A DNA stretch of 64,000 nt, from assembly GCA_963675935.2 (NCBI GenBank), contig CAXXPV010000006.1, positions 62,001 through 126,000 on the forward strand, given 5' to 3'. The notes under the pieces are model-generated. The model ran no database searches. It saw only the letters and a list, made by a program, of their open reading frames with translations, and was not told where the DNA came from. A program made the translations under genes and the position numbers. The DNA is from G963675935 sp963675935 (GTDB lineage: Bacteria; Planctomycetota; Planctomycetia; Pirellulales; Thermoguttaceae). Positions 46,252 to 54,869 of this stretch are shown here, one piece after another; the first letter of the stretch is position 1; each line of letters begins with the position of its first letter.

Positions 46252-46543
46252 AATAAAATCCCCGGAATGGTGACTTGTCCGGGCCGGTCGCTCGGCGTTC
46301 AAGCCGGGCGTTCCGCCGGATTTCGGCACGGAGAAAACGGACAATAGCGTGCGGTTTGTACCCGAAAGAGACCGAGGGTGTCAATGCACGTTTTGCTCGG
46401 CCGAATGGGGGGGGGCGGCAGTGCGGCTGCCATATCAACGGCTGTTTAGCCGGCGAACTTGTTCGCCGCGTTCGGTCTCGTTCCCGCGCAGATCGCTGAC
46501 AGTTATACACAAGTCGGCGGTTAGAAATGCAGGGAAATATACC
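46252..46543. other. Upstream region of the flagellar operon with a half palindrome
   Basis: No gene is visible. A solitary arm of the gtttagccggcga family lies at 46444-46470 without its inverted partner. Next to it is AT-richer DNA that could carry a promoter for the kinase-fliF operon; no specific motif can be assigned. Confidence 0.5.
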
Positions 46544-46756
46544 TCACGCGGCAAGGAATGTCCGATTGTCAAACAGCTGAAAGTTGCCGGTCAATTGGGT
46601 TTTCATATCGTCACGATAGTCGGTGTTGATGCGATTCAGACAGTCCTGAATCGCGGCCTGAAATTCGGCAAAGGTCGCGTAGTATTTGCCGTTCAGACTC
46701 CGCTTTATGACGTACTTCCACAGCCGTTCGATCAAGTATTCGGTGCGCGATTTCAT
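46544..46756 (-). pseudogene. C-terminal remnant of an IS630-family transposase
   Basis: 70 residues (YLIERLWKYVIKRSLNGKYY, then ATFAEFQAAIQDCLNR and LTGNFQLFDNRTFL). This matches the extreme C-terminus of IS630/DDE_3 transposases, whose last catalytic glutamate lies in the 'NLIERLWK' motif, here YLIERLWK. All upstream catalytic parts are missing and the ATG is fortuitous. A dead fragment. Confidence 0.8.
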
Positions 46757-46768
46757 GGGTTCGCTCGT

Positions 46769-47215
46769 TCAACGGGCGTCGAACGATTTCAGCCGGGCGA
46801 CAGCCTCGCGCTTTCCGATGCCGCGAATCGCCACGATTGCGGCGAATTGGGCCTTGCGCGGGCGCGATTTGCCCGCCTCCCAGTTGTAAATCGTCAGACC
46901 CGATACGCCGATCAGCCGGCCGTAATCGGCGGCCGACAGACTCAGCCGCTTGCGCTGCGCCCGAACCGAGCGTGCCGAGAAGCGAGCGCCGGTCTCCGGT
47001 TCTTCCGCCGGGGCGGCCTGCTCCGACGGCTGCTCCGAGAGCTGCCGATTGAGCCGCGCAACCTTCTTTTCCTGGACGCCAAGCTGCCGCTTCAGGCCGG
47101 CGATTTCCCGACGGTATTGGGCCACGGCCTTTTTCGTCGTGCCGACCATCGAGCGGATTTCCTTCCGGGCCAAGCGGCGAATTTCCTCTTTCAACGCAAC
47201 AGCGATATTGGACAC
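46769..47215 (-). CDS. XRE-type helix-turn-helix regulator with coiled-coil N-terminus
   Basis: 148 residues. The GTG start at 47215 is set by a strong AAGGAG site; the open frame upstream of it overlaps the neighbouring gene and was rejected. Residues 1-70 are charged helix and coiled coil (EEIRRLARKEIRSMVGTTKK, YRREIAGLKRQLGVQEKKVA). After a short linker, the C-terminal 60 residues are an XRE/HTH_3-type domain (LSAADYGRLIGVSGLTIYNW, EAGKSRPRKAQFAAIVAIR). This order (coiled coil first, HTH last) is less usual. It lies 43 bp after the 599-residue protein on the same strand, so the pair is probably an operon in which it could autoregulate. Confidence 0.82.
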   Translation of the reverse strand: MSNIAVALKEEIRRLARKEIRSMVGTTKKAVAQYRREIAGLKRQLGVQEKKVARLNRQLSEQPSEQAAPAEEPETGARFSARSVRAQRKRLSLSAADYGRLIGVSGLTIYNWEAGKSRPRKAQFAAIVAIRGIGKREAVARLKSFDAR

Positions 47216-47258
47216 GTTAGGACTCCTTGAAAATGATGACCGTAGGATGACAAACGGT

Positions 47259-49058
47259 TTACACCGCGTCGGCCGGCAACGCAACGGCGTCGAGCGTTTC
47301 GCGCAGCCGCTCCAACTCGCCGAGAAACCCGGTTCGGGTTTCCGCGTCGAATCGTTCGGCAAGACGCCGGTAGTGCGCGATGCCGTCGAGCATGTTTTGC
47401 CGCGTCTCGCGGAACGATTCGGGCGTACACGACGAAATCCCCAGTTCGTGCCGTTCGATCTCGCCGCGCAGATGGTCGATGTTGATGGCCAACTCGCGAA
47501 GGAACATGTGCGGACGATTCGGATTGGTCAGCAGCGAGACGCGGCCGTAGATGTGGCCGACCATCTCGTCGAGCGTGGCGATTTTCGAGAAATTGACGAT
47601 GTTCGGCCCGCAGCAGACAGCCGGCGCCGCCGTCGGGTCGATGCCGAGTTTGAGCGTGGCCCCGCCGGCCAGATCGTTGCAGATGCACGATTTCGCCATC
47701 ACGCTATCGCGCAGGGCGGCTCGCCGGGGCTCGGGCATGTCGGCCTTCGCAAGCTCGTCGAGTTTCCGCCGCTGATACTCGCGCGACGCCGTGCAAATCG
47801 GCAGCGGCGTGAACTCGGTGTTAAATAGTTTGACATACCCCTTGATGCACGGACTGCCGGGATGCCCCTCGGCGATTCGTCGCCGCCGGGCCTCCTCGCT
47901 GGCCGAGCAACGCAGGTTCCAGAACGGCAGCCCGAAGGGAGAGCTATCGCTCAGATACACGTCGTCGTCACCGGCCTCGCTGAGTTTCCGAAGATGGTCG
48001 TCATCGACGTTCGTCACCTCGGGCACCAGGAGGAACGGTGTGGCCCAGCCGGTTCCGTCGGCGCCGTACCACTCGCGCAACATGGTGTCTTCAGCCGCGG
48101 TGCCGATGCCGCCTTGCACGGTGATGCGGAAATCGCGGGGCAATTGCGAGTGCGTCCGGCCTCGCTTGGTCCAGGTCTTCAGACACGCCGCGTGAAGTTG
48201 GTCGAGAAGTTCTTGTTTCCGCTCGACGAACTGTTCGAGAATCGGGCCGAGCAACAGTCCTCGGGTAGGAAAGGCGTGGCCGCCGCAGTTCAGGCCCGAC
48301 TCGACGCGGAACTCCGACACCCACAGCCCGCGCTTGGCCAAAAAACGCCCTTGCACTTCGGCCGAGTGATAATCGCTGACCTTCAGAATGATCTTTTTCT
48401 TGAGCCATCCGTTTTCGTCGGGGAAGAAGTCGTCGAACTCGGATGCGTAGCTGAACAGCCGGGGATTGATGCCGGCCGACAGCACGATCGACGAGGTCAG
48501 CGTGCTTTCGGCGAAGCCGCGGAACGCGGCCGAGGCGTCGCTGTATTTTGCCGGCAGCTTCTCGCCGTCGCGGTAAAGGTCGCGGTCGCCCTTGACCATG
48601 ATGTTCACGTCGATGCCGCCAGGCACAATCTGACGCCGCAGCCATTCTTGCTTCGCCAGCCGCTGCTCGGGATTGGCAGTGGCCAGCATTTCGCAATAAC
48701 TGCGTCGCAGCGGCGACTCGGGCAGCAATTCGTAGTACCGGGTGATTTCGCTTCCAGGCTCGAACGGCGAGGCTTGCAGGGCCTCGACTTGACGGTGAAT
48801 CAGCCGGTCGAGAAGATTCAGATAGGCCGTGATGCGGCGTGCCCTGGCGTCGTCCTCATTGTTGCCGATTTCCTCGTAAGGTTCGCCAGCCTTTTCGCTA
48901 TGATACCGCCGCATCTGCTCGACCAGTACGTCATCGACCAGCGAGATAACCGACGAAATGCCGTACTTCGCCACCTTCAAGGGGGCGTCGATCATGAAGC
49001 CGGTGCCCATCACGGGGATGTGAAAAGTATGTGGGCATGGCCCTACGGCATTTGCCAT
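47259..49058 (-). CDS. Large flavin-oxidoreductase-like (TIM-barrel) protein of unknown role
   Basis: 599 residues from ATG 49058 (MANAVGPCPHTFHIPVMGTG). The N-terminal HIPVMGTGFMIDAPLKVAKY and GISSVISLVDDVLVEQMRRY, and the later VQGGIGTAAEDTMLREWYGA, GTGWATPFLLVPEVTN, look like the beginning and phosphate-binding end of an FMN-binding TIM barrel of the nitronate monooxygenase (2-nitropropane dioxygenase-like) group. The product is much longer than that family (about 320-360) and carries extra helical regions plus a cysteine-rich block (KSCICNDLAGG, AAPAVCCGPNIVNF), possibly a metal or Fe-S site. No signal peptide. It is followed by an HTH regulator gene. Enzymatic activity is inferred only from fold-like motifs. 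Confidence 0.55.
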   Translation of the reverse strand: MANAVGPCPHTFHIPVMGTGFMIDAPLKVAKYGISSVISLVDDVLVEQMRRYHSEKAGEPYEEIGNNEDDARARRITAYLNLLDRLIHRQVEALQASPFEPGSEITRYYELLPESPLRRSYCEMLATANPEQRLAKQEWLRRQIVPGGIDVNIMVKGDRDLYRDGEKLPAKYSDASAAFRGFAESTLTSSIVLSAGINPRLFSYASEFDDFFPDENGWLKKKIILKVSDYHSAEVQGRFLAKRGLWVSEFRVESGLNCGGHAFPTRGLLLGPILEQFVERKQELLDQLHAACLKTWTKRGRTHSQLPRDFRITVQGGIGTAAEDTMLREWYGADGTGWATPFLLVPEVTNVDDDHLRKLSEAGDDDVYLSDSSPFGLPFWNLRCSASEEARRRRIAEGHPGSPCIKGYVKLFNTEFTPLPICTASREYQRRKLDELAKADMPEPRRAALRDSVMAKSCICNDLAGGATLKLGIDPTAAPAVCCGPNIVNFSKIATLDEMVGHIYGRVSLLTNPNRPHMFLRELAINIDHLRGEIERHELGISSCTPESFRETRQNMLDGIAHYRRLAERFDAETRTGFLGELERLRETLDAVALPADAV

Positions 49059-49266
49059 GAAGTCGTCCGATCTCTGCTGCGATTCGCGGCTTAAAAATGG
49101 CCCTAAAAACCGGACACCCCGGCGAATCGATAGAGTCGTCGCAGGGAGCCGGGAGGCCGGGCCAGGGGGGCATTGTAGCCGCATTCGGCCGACAGGTCAT
49201 GCCCAATTCGTGGCCGAAAAGGAGATTTCGCCACACGAGGGGCATGCGAGGTGGGGGGGTGTCGAT

Positions 49267-49338
49267 GTTTAGCCGGCGAGCTTGCTCGCCGCGTTTTGGA
49301 ACGACACTCCACACGGCGAGCAAGCTCGCCGGCTTAAC
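49267..49338. repeat. Palindromic repeat, gtttagccggcga family
   Basis: Arms gtttagccggcgagcttgct and inverse ending gcaagctcgccggcttaac. It lies in the 298-bp gap between the sugar-isomerase-like gene and the start of the flavoprotein-like gene; nothing else is seen there. Confidence 0.88.
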
Positions 49339-49356
49339 TTGTTACACAGCAAAAAC

Positions 49357-50256
49357 TTAATCCTTCGGCGCGCTTACGGCCGGGCGGACCGGCAACGCCA
49401 CGCCGGCGGCTCGCAAAACCTTGTCGAGCGCTTCGCTGGTCTGCTTGATGACAATGTCGCGCCGGCGGCTCTGGAAGGCCCCGCGCGACGGCTTGGCGGT
49501 GACCGGCCCGTCGTAGCCCATTTCGCGGAGCGAGGTCAAGAACCCGACGACATCAATCCGGCCATTCTCTCCGCCGGGCAGCAGCCGAGACTTTTCGTCC
49601 GACACGTCGGGCTGGGCGATATCGGCCGGCATGTCGGCCACTTGGACGGCCACGATCTTTTCGAGGGGCAGCTTGCGAACGACCTCGGGCGACCCGCCGG
49701 CGGCGACGATCTCCCAAATGTCGAGCAAGAGGCCCGCGTTGGGGGCCGCCACCATGTTGACCAGCAATGTCAAGGCGTCGAAGTCGTGGATGAACTGGAA
49801 TGCCCGGTTCAGTCGTAAACTTTCGCTGGCTTGGAAGCCCAAGGCCAGATGGACCCCAGCCGGTTGCAGCGCGGCGCAGATATCGCTGAAGCGGTGGCGG
49901 TGGAACTCGAAGTTTTCGTGGTAGGGCCGGGTGTCGCCGGCGGGGGCCACAAGGGCCGTGCATCGCGTGCAGCCGAGTTCGGCCGCACATTGCGCCACTT
50001 CCGGCAGTTTCTTCAACTCTTTCGCAAACGTCTCATCGTCGGTGTCCCATTCCAGAGGCAAGGCAAACGTGCCAATGCGAATTTGGGCACTCTGAACCAG
50101 ACGTTTGGCATAGGGCAAACCCTTCAGCCGCGCCCGAGCGGCAAATTCCGCCATGTTCAAATCCAACCCCGCAAAACCGTAGGTCAGGGCCAACTCGATG
50201 ATCTCACTCTGATGCCCGGACACGCCTAGCGCCGACGGGTTGAGGTTCTTAAACAT
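49357..50256 (-). CDS. Sugar phosphate isomerase/epimerase-like TIM-barrel protein
   Basis: 299 residues from ATG 50256 (MFKNLNPSALGVSGHQSEII). Typical xylose-isomerase-like barrel features are YGFAGLDLNMAEFAARARLK, VHLALGFQASESLRLN, LLLDIWEIVAAGGSPEVVRK, VAVQVADMPADIAQPD and FLTSLREMGYDGPVTAKPSR. The metal-ligand position that is usually EP or E near the LGLE-type strand reads LALGFQAS here, so metal binding may differ. Substrate unknown. It is a stand-alone gene. Confidence 0.8.
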   Translation of the reverse strand: MFKNLNPSALGVSGHQSEIIELALTYGFAGLDLNMAEFAARARLKGLPYAKRLVQSAQIRIGTFALPLEWDTDDETFAKELKKLPEVAQCAAELGCTRCTALVAPAGDTRPYHENFEFHRHRFSDICAALQPAGVHLALGFQASESLRLNRAFQFIHDFDALTLLVNMVAAPNAGLLLDIWEIVAAGGSPEVVRKLPLEKIVAVQVADMPADIAQPDVSDEKSRLLPGGENGRIDVVGFLTSLREMGYDGPVTAKPSRGAFQSRRRDIVIKQTSEALDKVLRAAGVALPVRPAVSAPKD

Positions 50257-50380
50257 GACAAAACTCCCAAAAAAATACACAAAATATACTTAAAACCCCA
50301 CCTTGGGGTAGTTGATCGCAGCAGCGAATCCGTAATTATGGCAGAATCGCCCAAATGACGGAAGGGGATGGGTGTTCAAG

Positions 50381-50419
50381 AAATAAAAACAGGGCAGTCC
50401 GAACGATCGGACTGCCCTG
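50381..50419 (-). terminator. Intrinsic terminator for the minus-strand secreted-protein gene
   Basis: A perfect 13-bp stem (cagggcagtccga at 50390-50402 and its inverse at 50407-50419) with a 4-base loop is followed on the minus strand by TTTTTATTT (50389-50381). This is the one classical rho-independent terminator I could identify. It lies downstream of the gene at 50553-50927, in a gap otherwise without genes. Confidence 0.88.
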
Positions 50420-50461
50420 GTTGACACAGGAATACGCTATCGTTTCCGCCCCCCCATAACC

Positions 50462-50540
50462 GTTTAGCCGGCGAACTTGTTCGCCGCGTTATTGGCCCAA
50501 AGCGCGGAGCCTTCACGGCGAACGAGTTCGCCGGCTAAAC
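50462..50540. repeat. Palindromic repeat, gtttagccggcga family
   Basis: Arms gtttagccggcgaacttgtt and inverse ending cgagttcgccggctaaac. It lies between the small secreted-protein gene and its terminator, and so is probably in its 3' untranslated region. Confidence 0.88.
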
Positions 50541-50552
50541 AAACACATTGAC

Positions 50553-50927
50553 TTACCAAGGTCCACGAATATAGTAGTCGCCGAATTGATCGGTGCTCGA
50601 TGGCCAGCGCGGCGTGGGCTGGAACCACGAGCGGTTATAAGGACTTGGGCCTGGATAATTCCGTTGATATTGATGCTGGATCGGAGTGACGCGCGTGGCG
50701 CCGACTCCCCATCCCCAGTGCGTTTGGCTCTCGGCCGTCGGCGGCACGACGACCGCCACCGGAGTGCCCCAGGCTACGTCGTAATTATTGCCGTGCCAGG
50801 GATACGTCTGCGATTGGCGATAGGCCACACGGTTTTTGACGTTTCCGCGGCCCGCCACCGCGTCGTTGATCCATCCCCAACCGATTAACACGGCCGCCGC
50901 CGCGGCAAGGATAAAAAATCGTTTCAT
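50553..50927 (-). CDS. Small secreted protein, unknown
   Basis: 124 residues from ATG 50927 (MKRFFILAAAAAVLIGWGWI), a clear signal peptide ending near DAVAG. The mature part is rich in Tyr, Trp, Pro, Asn and Gln (QTYPWHGNNYDVAWGTPVAV, QHQYQRNYPGPSPYNRSWFQ) and ends DQFGDYYIRGPW. No cysteines. This composition recalls small planctomycete exported or envelope proteins; no function can be assigned. An intrinsic terminator lies downstream. Confidence 0.7.
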   Translation of the reverse strand: MKRFFILAAAAAVLIGWGWINDAVAGRGNVKNRVAYRQSQTYPWHGNNYDVAWGTPVAVVVPPTAESQTHWGWGVGATRVTPIQHQYQRNYPGPSPYNRSWFQPTPRWPSSTDQFGDYYIRGPW

Positions 50928-51027
50928 GGATTCAATTCCTCGAAAATATACAACTATCCTACCCCTCACTCTCCGAGTGAGGTCGAGCCGCTACAACCTC
51001 ACGCGGAGCGTGAGGAGTACAGGCCGC

Positions 51028-51375
51028 TCACCACCAACGCACCGACGTGCGGGTTCGGGCGGCGTCCTCGTGTTGGGTTCTATAGACCCGATGATGTTTG
51101 TAGAGCATTTCGTGCGGCAGCAACGGCTGGTACGTAATAAAGGTATGCCCAACCAACGGAGGTGTGGGCCGCGGACATGGATACAACTTCGCGCTGACGC
51201 CGCCTTCGCCAGCCGGCGGGGCATAATAGTTGTAGAACAAATCGCCCGACGTGCTGTGCCGAACCAGTTCCGCTTGGGCCTGACTCGTCGTGCCGGGGCC
51301 GAAGCACCACACGGCTGCCAAAACCGTCGCGCCAAGGAGCGCAAGTAATTTTTTGTGGAAAATTATGCGGGTCAT
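51028..51375 (-). CDS. Small secreted protein, unknown
   Basis: 115 residues from ATG 51375 (MTRIIFHKKLLALLGATVLA), a signal peptide with cleavage likely after TSQAQA. The mature part contains LFYNYYAPPAGEGGVSAKLY, PPLVGHTFITYQPLLPHEML and a His/Arg-rich end. It resembles the neighbouring small secreted protein in size and Tyr/Pro richness. Function unknown; possibly envelope- or stalk-associated. Confidence 0.65.
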   Translation of the reverse strand: MTRIIFHKKLLALLGATVLAAVWCFGPGTTSQAQAELVRHSTSGDLFYNYYAPPAGEGGVSAKLYPCPRPTPPLVGHTFITYQPLLPHEMLYKHHRVYRTQHEDAARTRTSVRWW

Positions 51376-51424
51376 GGGTCCACCATCCTCCATGTTTTTG
51401 GAGTCTCGGAACACCAAGGCTCCA

Positions 51425-51502
51425 ATAGCCGGGGGCTAACAGCCCCCGGAAAGTGTTTGACTTGCAGGCCGCGTCTCCGGGGGCTGTTAGCCCCCGGCTA
51501 TT
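51425..51502. repeat. Palindrome atagccgggggctaacagcc
   Basis: Arms atagccgggggctaacagcc and inverse ending ttagcccccggctat. Related single arms occur at about 11299-11325 and 21959-21985. Confidence 0.82.
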
Positions 51503-51696
51503 GTTGATGACACTGCCCAGCGATGCCAAAAACGCTCACTACCAATCTCGGCAAATGCCGGTCCTGCGGGTGAGTCTTTGTATGCGGCGCAGGAAAAAGT
51601 CCCGCAATATGCCGGGAATTCGGAAGAAGCCATGTGGGAGGCCATCAGGAAAATCGCTATAATCCCTACAGTCTATATTGTCCATTGACTTTACCC

Positions 51697-51847
51697 GAGA
51701 AACTCCGAGTTTGACTGATAAAATGTAGGGTGGGACAAGCCTGCGCTGTCCCACCATGTTTTTCGCCGGATTTGGTGGGACTGCGATGCTTGTCCCACCC
51801 TACCCTCGAAATCGCAAACTGTACTTGAGGAACCCCGAGATTGACTG
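51697..51847. repeat. Palindrome gtagggtgggacaagc flanked by a duplicated top6B start region
   Basis: The palindrome is at 51725-51803. A 21-bp imperfect direct repeat (18 of 21 identical) lies on its two sides: 51697-51717 (gagaaactccgagtttgact) and 51827-51847 (gaggaaccccgagattgact). The right copy contains the presumed ribosome site and TTG start of top6B. Confidence 0.82.
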
Positions 51848-53874
51848 CCAGCTCTACCCCCGAAGTGGAATCCACCGACCCGGCCGGCTCGAACGACCCG
51901 GCCGCCGCTGAGGCGCCCGCCCCCAAAAACCGCCGCCGCGCCACGGCCCAGTCGATGGCCGCCACCCAGCGCGATATTTCCGTCAGCGAGTTTTTCGCGA
52001 AGAACCGCCACCTGCTGGGGTTTGATAATCCCCGAAAGGCACTGCTAACGACCGTCAAGGAAGCCGTCGATAACGCGCTGGACGCCTGCGAAGAGGCCGG
52101 CATCCTGCCCGAAATCTGGGTCCACATCGAACGAGCGGGCACGGACCGATTCAAGGTCGGCGTGCAAGACAACGGGCCGGGCATCGTCAAAAAGCAAATC
52201 CCGCTGATCTTCGGCAAGCTGCTCTACGGGTCGAAGTTCCACCGCATGCGTATGAGCCGGGGCCAGCAGGGCATCGGCATCAGCGCCGCCGGAATGCACG
52301 GGCTTCTGACCACCGGCAAGCCGACCAAGATCATGTCGAAGGTCTCGAAAAAAGACTCGGCCCACTATTATGAAATCCAGATCGACACGAAACGCAACGT
52401 GCCGGAAATTTTGAACGGCCGCGGCGAGGGCATCGAAGTTCCGCCCAACGGACTCGGCGAAAAGCTGATCGAGAAATACGGCATCGAGTGGGAGGAAACC
52501 GTCGAGCACGGCACCCGCGTCACCATCGAGCTGGAAGCGAAATATCAGCGCGGCCGCGGCAGCGTCGACGAGTATCTGGAACAAACCGCGATTGCCAATC
52601 CCCACGTGGCCGTCCACTACATCGATCCCGACGGCAACCGGCTCGACTACGCCCGCGTGACCGACCAGCTTCCGCCCGAGCCAAAGGAAATCAAGCCGCA
52701 TCCCTACGGCGTCGAGCTTGGCCGGCTCGTGGCGATGCTCAAGGACACGAAGGCGCCGACGATTGGGCAATTCCTGGTTCATTCGTTTTCGCGAGTCAGT
52801 CCGAGCATTGCCCGAAAACTTTGCACGGCGATCAAGGTGACGACCCGGGCGAATCCCAAGAAGATCGGCCGCCACGAGGCCGACCTTCTGCATCAGGCGA
52901 TTCAAGAGACGAAGATCCCGGCCCCATCGACCGATTGCATCGCGCCGATCGGCGAGGCGTTGATCCTCAAGGGTTTGCGGCAAGTGGTGCCGGGCGAATT
53001 TTACACCGCCGCCACGCGCCCGCCGTCGGTCTATCGCGGCAACCCGTTTCAGATCGAGGTCGGCTTGGCCTACGGCGGCGCATCGCCCACGGCCAAAGTG
53101 ACCCGCGAAGGGCTTGCCGAACTTTTGGAAGAGAGCGACGCCCGAACATTGCGGCAGTTTTTGATTATGACGTTTCAAGGGCTTGGCGCTGACGCGGCCG
53201 ACAAAATTTTGACGGCGGCCGACGTTGGCACGCGGGTGTCGCCCGGCCGGCTGAAATCGCCCGAGATCGACAAACTGCACGACGCCCTGAAAAACGTGAA
53301 CACGAGCGAGGGCCAGTCGATGAACGTGCTGCGGTATGCCAATCGCGTGCCGTTGCAGTTTCAGGCCGGCGCATGCGCGATTACGCAGACGATCATGTCG
53401 ACGAACTGGCGTGCCTACGGGCTGACCCAATCGCGCGGCGGTTTGCCCAGTGGGCCGATCACCATCATGATTCACATGGCCAGCGTTTGGGTGCCGTTCA
53501 CCAACGAGTCGAAAGAGGCGATAGCGTCGTATCCCGAAATTCAGAAGGAATTGCGATTGGCGCTGCAAGCGGTCGGGCGGAAATTGGGCATGTTTTTGCG
53601 CCGGCGTTTGCGCGTGCGGCATGAGGGCGAGCGGCGCAACTTGTTCTTGCGTTACCTCGGCGAAGTGGCCACGGCCGTCAGCCGAGTGAACGGCGCCGAT
53701 CGCAAGAAACTCTACGAGCAGCTTTTGGAAATAGCGAAAAAACGCACGGCCGAGGCCGACGTCGAGTTGGACGATCGCGGGAAGCCGATCGAGGAGGAGG
53801 ATTTTGGAGAGAACGTGATTATCGTGACGCAGGAAGAAGCCAGGGAAGAGGAAGCCGCAGATGAACAGGAATAA
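51841..53874 (+). CDS. top6B: DNA topoisomerase VI subunit B
   Basis: 677 residues with a TTG start at 51841 (weak GAGG site); a later start is possible because the first 40 residues are Ala/Pro-rich. GHKL ATPase motifs: KEAVDNALDACEEAGILPE, VGVQDNGPGIVKKQIPLIFG, and SRGQQGIGISAAGMHGLLTT. The transducer and linker regions follow (PSGPITIMIHMASVWVPFTN, then SYPEIQKELRLALQAVGRKL). It dimerises on ATP binding to drive strand passage with subunit A. An acidic C-terminal tail (EEDFGENVIIVTQEEAREEE) is extra. Topo VI is archaeal in origin and scattered in bacteria. Confidence 0.95.
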   Translation: MTASSTPEVESTDPAGSNDPAAAEAPAPKNRRRATAQSMAATQRDISVSEFFAKNRHLLGFDNPRKALLTTVKEAVDNALDACEEAGILPEIWVHIERAGTDRFKVGVQDNGPGIVKKQIPLIFGKLLYGSKFHRMRMSRGQQGIGISAAGMHGLLTTGKPTKIMSKVSKKDSAHYYEIQIDTKRNVPEILNGRGEGIEVPPNGLGEKLIEKYGIEWEETVEHGTRVTIELEAKYQRGRGSVDEYLEQTAIANPHVAVHYIDPDGNRLDYARVTDQLPPEPKEIKPHPYGVELGRLVAMLKDTKAPTIGQFLVHSFSRVSPSIARKLCTAIKVTTRANPKKIGRHEADLLHQAIQETKIPAPSTDCIAPIGEALILKGLRQVVPGEFYTAATRPPSVYRGNPFQIEVGLAYGGASPTAKVTREGLAELLEESDARTLRQFLIMTFQGLGADAADKILTAADVGTRVSPGRLKSPEIDKLHDALKNVNTSEGQSMNVLRYANRVPLQFQAGACAITQTIMSTNWRAYGLTQSRGGLPSGPITIMIHMASVWVPFTNESKEAIASYPEIQKELRLALQAVGRKLGMFLRRRLRVRHEGERRNLFLRYLGEVATAVSRVNGADRKKLYEQLLEIAKKRTAEADVELDDRGKPIEEEDFGENVIIVTQEEAREEEAADEQE

Positions 53875-54526
53875 ATCTGGATGGTCGCAACGGCGATGCT
53901 TGTCCCGCATTTTAGGCAAGATCGTGTTTTGTGGTGTAGTGCTTATCCGGGGCACGATGTCTCTTGCTGATTCGGCGTTGCCCTATAATACGGACCTCCT
54001 CGCTAGCCTGAATAGCTTCGATGTTCAAACAGATCAATGGACGCTTATGAAAGGTGTTCTCAGCAAAAAAACCCCGATTTATCACGGCGATCCGTTGTTG
54101 ATTGTCAAGGAAGGGGTGGTCAAAACGCCCGTTTGGTATATTCTGCAATGTGATCTTGTGAATATCGAGAAACAAAATGGGACGTTGCCGGCGGCGGGAA
54201 TTGTATTTGGATATTTGGATAAGCGTAACTTTTGGAGTTTAGTGATCGACGGAACTACTCAAACTGCCGTAAAGCTTGCGCATGTGAAAGATGCCAAGAC
54301 GGTGAGCGAAACATGCGTTCCTTTCACGATGCGGTTCGAACAAAAAGAGGTGCGAATCTCCCTTGAAATACACCACCCATCGCTTATCAAAGTTCGTGTG
54401 AACGAATCTCTGGCGATGATCTGTAAATCGGCAGGCGAAATCCAACAAGGCCGACTTGGTTTATCGCTGCAAACTGGAATGTGCGGTTTTTCCAACTTTA
54501 GAATTACAGGAGTGGCCAAAAAATAG
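53861..54526 (+). CDS. Hypothetical exported protein, LamG/DUF1080-like beta fold
   Basis: 221 residues; the ATG lies 14 bp inside the end of top6B. An N-terminal hydrophobic segment (ILGKIVFCGVVLIRGTMSLA) may be a signal peptide. The remainder is beta-rich and ends GRLGLSLQTGMCGFSNFRIT, the typical closing strands of concanavalin-like DUF1080/LamG domains ('GRIGL......V.F.NFRI'). Composition is clearly more AT-rich than top6B, suggesting separate acquisition. Its overlap with an intracellular topoisomerase gene looks incidental. Confidence 0.6.
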   Translation: MNRNKSGWSQRRCLSRILGKIVFCGVVLIRGTMSLADSALPYNTDLLASLNSFDVQTDQWTLMKGVLSKKTPIYHGDPLLIVKEGVVKTPVWYILQCDLVNIEKQNGTLPAAGIVFGYLDKRNFWSLVIDGTTQTAVKLAHVKDAKTVSETCVPFTMRFEQKEVRISLEIHHPSLIKVRVNESLAMICKSAGEIQQGRLGLSLQTGMCGFSNFRITGVAKK

Positions 54527-54564
54527 GATCATCAAATGGCTTGGTGAAATATTGCCGGGTAGCC

Positions 54565-54805
54565 GGATAGCCCGAAGGGCTTGAATAGGACAGCCCAGGG
54601 TTGCCGCTCCGAGCGGCTACCCTGGGTTCGCGTGACGACGAACAATGAGAAACCCCAACGGGGTTTGGTAGGGGAGGGCGACCATGCCGCAATCTCCGCG
54701 AAATGATTTGACTGCCGTATAGCCCGAAGGGCTTGAATTTGTCGTATAGCCCGAAGGGCTTGAATAGGATAGCCCAGGGTTGCGATCCGAGCGGCTGCCC
54801 CTATT
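54565..54805. repeat. Large composite repeat, agcccgaagggc family
   Basis: Modules ggatagcccgaagggcttga, gttgccgctccgagcggcta and an inner gaaaccccaacggggtttgg pair. It ends with two direct copies of tatagcccgaagggcttgaa (about 54718-54738 and 54744-54764). It fills the space between the LamG-like gene and the nuclease gene. Confidence 0.8.
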
Positions 54806-54869
54806 GCCATAGAGCAGATTGAGGTGCCCGGCGTACGACATCAAGCCGTCTTCCCTGGGGTAAGGAATT

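Noticed and set aside
47216..47362. Longer start for the HTH regulator
   Set aside because: The extension lies inside the upstream gene, reads as arginine/serine-rich shadow sequence, and the GTG at 47215 has a strong ribosome site.
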